Shown here one piece after another: positions 23,662 through 23,878 of a stretch of 23,878 nucleotides of DNA. Source of the stretch: JAAUQA01 sp036351435. GTDB lineage: Bacteria; Pseudomonadota; Gammaproteobacteria; Competibacterales; Competibacteraceae. Where the stretch lies: positions 1 to 23,878 of the forward strand of contig JAZBPA010000240.1 of assembly GCA_036351435.1 (NCBI GenBank). Reading direction: 5' to 3'. The notes under the pieces were generated by a model. The model saw nothing but the letters and a program-made list of their open reading frames with translations, was not told where the DNA came from and did no database searches. A program made the translations under genes and the position numbers. Position 1 is the stretch's first letter. Every line of letters begins with the position of its first letter.

Positions 23662-23878
23662 TCAAAGGCGCAGAGTCATGCCATCAGCCAACGAATACCG
23701 ATAAGCGCGAATGGCTGGGATAATACCGATTAGAAAACCAATGGCGACAATCAAGCCTAGAATAGTCATGTCGCGTGCCGAAAGCATTTCAATTGCGATA
23801 AACAGACCCGTGTGCGTTTCGACCAACGGGCGAACGATTATCAGCAGTGCATACAGCAGCACGACACCCAACAGCACG
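23662..23878 (-). CDS. FtsX/MacB-like ABC transporter permease, C-terminal fragment (cut by window edge)
   Basis: Only the last 71 or so residues are inside the window; the gene continues past the right edge. The fragment has two hydrophobic segments separated by ETHTGLFIAIEMLSARDM and ends with IGIIPAIRAYRYSLADGMTLRL, the typical C-terminus of FtsX-like permeases (IPA..AYR.SLADGL). It lies 11 bases upstream of the DUF3299 gene and is cotranscribed with it and the ZnuA-like gene. An ATPase gene would be expected further right. The GTG seen at the edge is an internal valine codon, not a start. Confidence 0.82.
   Translation of the reverse strand, partial: VLLGVVLLYALLIIVRPLVETHTGLFIAIEMLSARDMTILGLIVAIGFLIGIIPAIRAYRYSLADGMTLRL

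Noticed and set aside
23651..23665. TTG start for the DUF3299 protein
   Set aside because: The TTG is part of the GAGGAG Shine-Dalgarno stretch that serves the ATG at 23650.

Overview
The window looks like a chromosomal segment of a gammaproteobacterium with moderate-to-high GC. The placement rests on gene families and style: AapJQMP, a MaeB-type malic enzyme, a YpfJ-type metallopeptidase, and a ZnuA-like protein beside DUF3299 and an FtsX/MacB-like permease. I cannot name a genus. Genes are densely packed on both strands. I see no rRNA, tRNA, CRISPR array, insertion sequence or phage gene.

Layout from left to right. (1) 1-384 is non-coding with several inverted repeats, followed by a leftward YpfJ-like zinc metallopeptidase. 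(2) A leftward N-carbamoylputrescine amidohydrolase (aguB-like) diverges from a complete rightward general L-amino-acid ABC importer, aapJ-aapQ-aapM-aapP, with a strong hairpin between aapJ and aapQ. (3) A rightward two-gene unit encodes a CitE/HpcH-like lyase and a TerD-linker-vWA fusion protein with overlapping start and stop. (4) A rightward malic enzyme/phosphotransacetylase fusion (maeB) ends at a perfect hairpin. (5) A leftward gabD-gabT pair (GABA to succinate) diverges from an XRE-cupin regulator of the PuuR type, with a palindrome between them. (6) A short interspersed-repeat-like element lies at 15068-15171. (7) A leftward four-gene cluster encodes a nitrilase-superfamily amidohydrolase, an unusually large Orn/Lys/Arg decarboxylase-like PLP enzyme, an ATP-grasp ligase and a C45-type Ntn hydrolase. 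(8) After about 360 bases of non-coding DNA comes the distal part of a leftward metal-related operon: FtsX-like permease (cut by the window edge), DUF3299 protein, and a ZnuA-like zinc-binding protein with a histidine-rich loop.

Much of the window points to amino-acid, polyamine and GABA metabolism: amino-acid import, putrescine formation from N-carbamoylputrescine, GABA breakdown under a PuuR-like regulator, and a decarboxylase cluster. The cluster in region 7 is the best candidate for an undescribed pathway. It joins an amide-forming enzyme type, an amino-acid decarboxylase and two amide-cleaving or acyl-transferring enzyme types in one transcription unit. Its substrates cannot be read from the sequence.
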